The position numbers and the translations under genes were made by a program. The notes under the pieces are model-generated. The model saw only the letters and a program-made list of their open reading frames with translations, was not told the origin of the DNA and searched no databases. 64,000 bases of DNA, taken from NCBI RefSeq assembly GCF_015687175.1, contig NZ_JADPQG010000003.1:248001-312000 (forward strand). Reading direction: 5' to 3'. Position 1 is the first letter of the stretch, and every line of letters starts with the position of its first letter. This DNA comes from Reinekea sp. G2M2-21. GTDB taxonomy: Bacteria > Pseudomonadota > Gammaproteobacteria > Pseudomonadales > Natronospirillaceae. This document shows, one piece after another, positions 63,195 to 64,000 of this stretch.

Positions 63195-64000
63195 TCAGGC
63201 CAGCTCTTTAACCTCATAGCCTTTGCACAACTCAATTTGCGTTTGTTGCGGCACTGGGTCGAAGTGAGACAATTCCAACGTGAAACTGCCTTCGCCGCTG
63301 GCCAGGGATTTCAGCCGATGTGAGTAATCACTCATTTCCGACAGCGGTGCTTTGCAGCGCAGTAAGGTCTTGTTTTTTCCTTCGATACGGGTATCCGTAA
63401 TAACCCCCCGATGCGTGGCCATGTCGCCAGACACATCACCCATACAGTCACTGGGTATGGCAATCTGCACATCAACGACCGGTTCCAGAATAATGGGGTG
63501 CGCGTCTTTCACTGCGGCCAGGAATGCCTTGCGACCGGCGTTGACGAAGGCAATTTCTTTTGAGTCGACCGCATGGTGCTTACCGTCGTAGACCTCGACT
63601 TCAATATCCTGCATCTTGAAACCAGCAATGGCGCCTTCTTCCATGATTTGCCGGATACCTTTTTCGATAGCGGGAATAAATGAGCCGGGAATCACACCTC
63701 CGACAACCTTATCAACAAAGCGGAAGCCTTCCCCCCGCTTTAACGGTCGCACACGCAGATAGACTTCACCAAACTGTCCGGCACCACCGGTTTGTTTCTT
63801 ATGACGATGATGCCCTTCAGCGGGCTTGGTAATGGTTTCTCGATAATCGATGGACGGAGCCGAGGTCTCAACTGTTAATTTAAACTGCTCTTCCATTCGG
63901 TCGATGGCGACCTGCAGATGCAACTCACCCACACCGGTCAGCAGGGTTTCATTCAAACTGGCGCGATGCGTCACCATTAAACTGGGATCTTCCGCAACGA
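63195..64000 (-). CDS. fusA: elongation factor G, C-terminal part (5' end outside window)
   Basis: The open frame enters at the window edge with EDPSL and continues to the stop at 63195, about 268 residues. GVGELHLQVAIDRMEEQF, the hinge SAPSIDYRETI, and domain IV YLRVRPLKRGEGFRF with PGSFIPAIEKGIRQIMEEGA identify domains III-V of EF-G. It moves tRNAs on the ribosome using GTP. The KKQTGGAGQFGEV loop and the divergent ending EVKELA suggest an EF-G2-type paralogue, but the GTPase domain lies outside the window. Confidence 0.92.
   Translation of the reverse strand, partial: VAEDPSLMVTHRASLNETLLTGVGELHLQVAIDRMEEQFKLTVETSAPSIDYRETITKPAEGHHRHKKQTGGAGQFGEVYLRVRPLKRGEGFRFVDKVVGGVIPGSFIPAIEKGIRQIMEEGAIAGFKMQDIEVEVYDGKHHAVDSKEIAFVNAGRKAFLAAVKDAHPIILEPVVDVQIAIPSDCMGDVSGDMATHRGVITDTRIEGKNKTLLRCKAPLSEMSDYSHRLKSLASGEGSFTLELSHFDPVPQQTQIELCKGYEVKELA

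Overview
The window looks like chromosome from a marine, facultatively anaerobic gammaproteobacterium. It has roughly even base composition, an enterobacterial-type fumarate reductase, a Pseudomonas-style nar cluster, a GH19 chitinase, a GlyGly-CTERM surface protein and a strong E. coli-like LexA box. An Oceanospirillales/Saccharospirillaceae relative (Reinekea-like) would fit, but this is inference from gene content, not a database match.

Region 1-15.5 kb is mostly housekeeping: a partial secreted gluzincin-type peptidase, htpX, a GIN-domain lipoprotein, a two-gene RND efflux system, a small unknown protein, a desuccinylase/aspartoacylase-family gene followed by XdhC and an IscU/SufU-like scaffold protein, then frdABCD on the minus strand and a two-gene outer-membrane set. 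Region 15.5-25 kb is accessory: a 1464-residue calcium-repeat protein with a GlyGly-CTERM tail, a zone of gene debris (two degraded fragments of a HAD nucleotidase gene, a duplicated 3' end of the outer-membrane lipoprotein gene, and a 262-bp MITE), an iron alcohol dehydrogenase/TetR pair with a clear operator, and a DGC-domain zinc-binding protein with a perfect FNR-type box.

Region 25-37 kb is the respiratory nitrate reductase module: narK-narK-narGHJI-ppiC-small unknown-narL, with no sensor kinase in the window. The intact HAD nucleotidase follows it. Together with frdABCD, this module gives anaerobic respiration on nitrate and fumarate. Region 37-44.9 kb holds an acyl-CoA ligase, an alpha/beta hydrolase-TetR pair whose promoter shares an operator-like palindrome with the ligase, ppnP, a Gfo/Idh/MocA oxidoreductase and the chitinase.

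Region 45-50.1 kb is a run of small minus-strand accessory genes: a membrane protein, a GFA-family protein, an AadA-like nucleotidyltransferase, a metallopeptidase, a lipoprotein, a GNAT gene split by a second copy of the 262-bp MITE, and a SnoaL-like protein. Region 50.5-64 kb has a GNAT/DinB pair, a parallel-beta-helix lipoprotein, a lipoprotein, DNA topoisomerase III behind a near-consensus LexA box, a PAS-GGDEF diguanylate cyclase, a questin-oxidase-like gene coupled to a frameshifted flavodoxin pseudogene, a YciI/ECF-sigma pair, a nucleotidyltransferase-like protein, a YgjV-like membrane protein and the 3' part of an EF-G gene.
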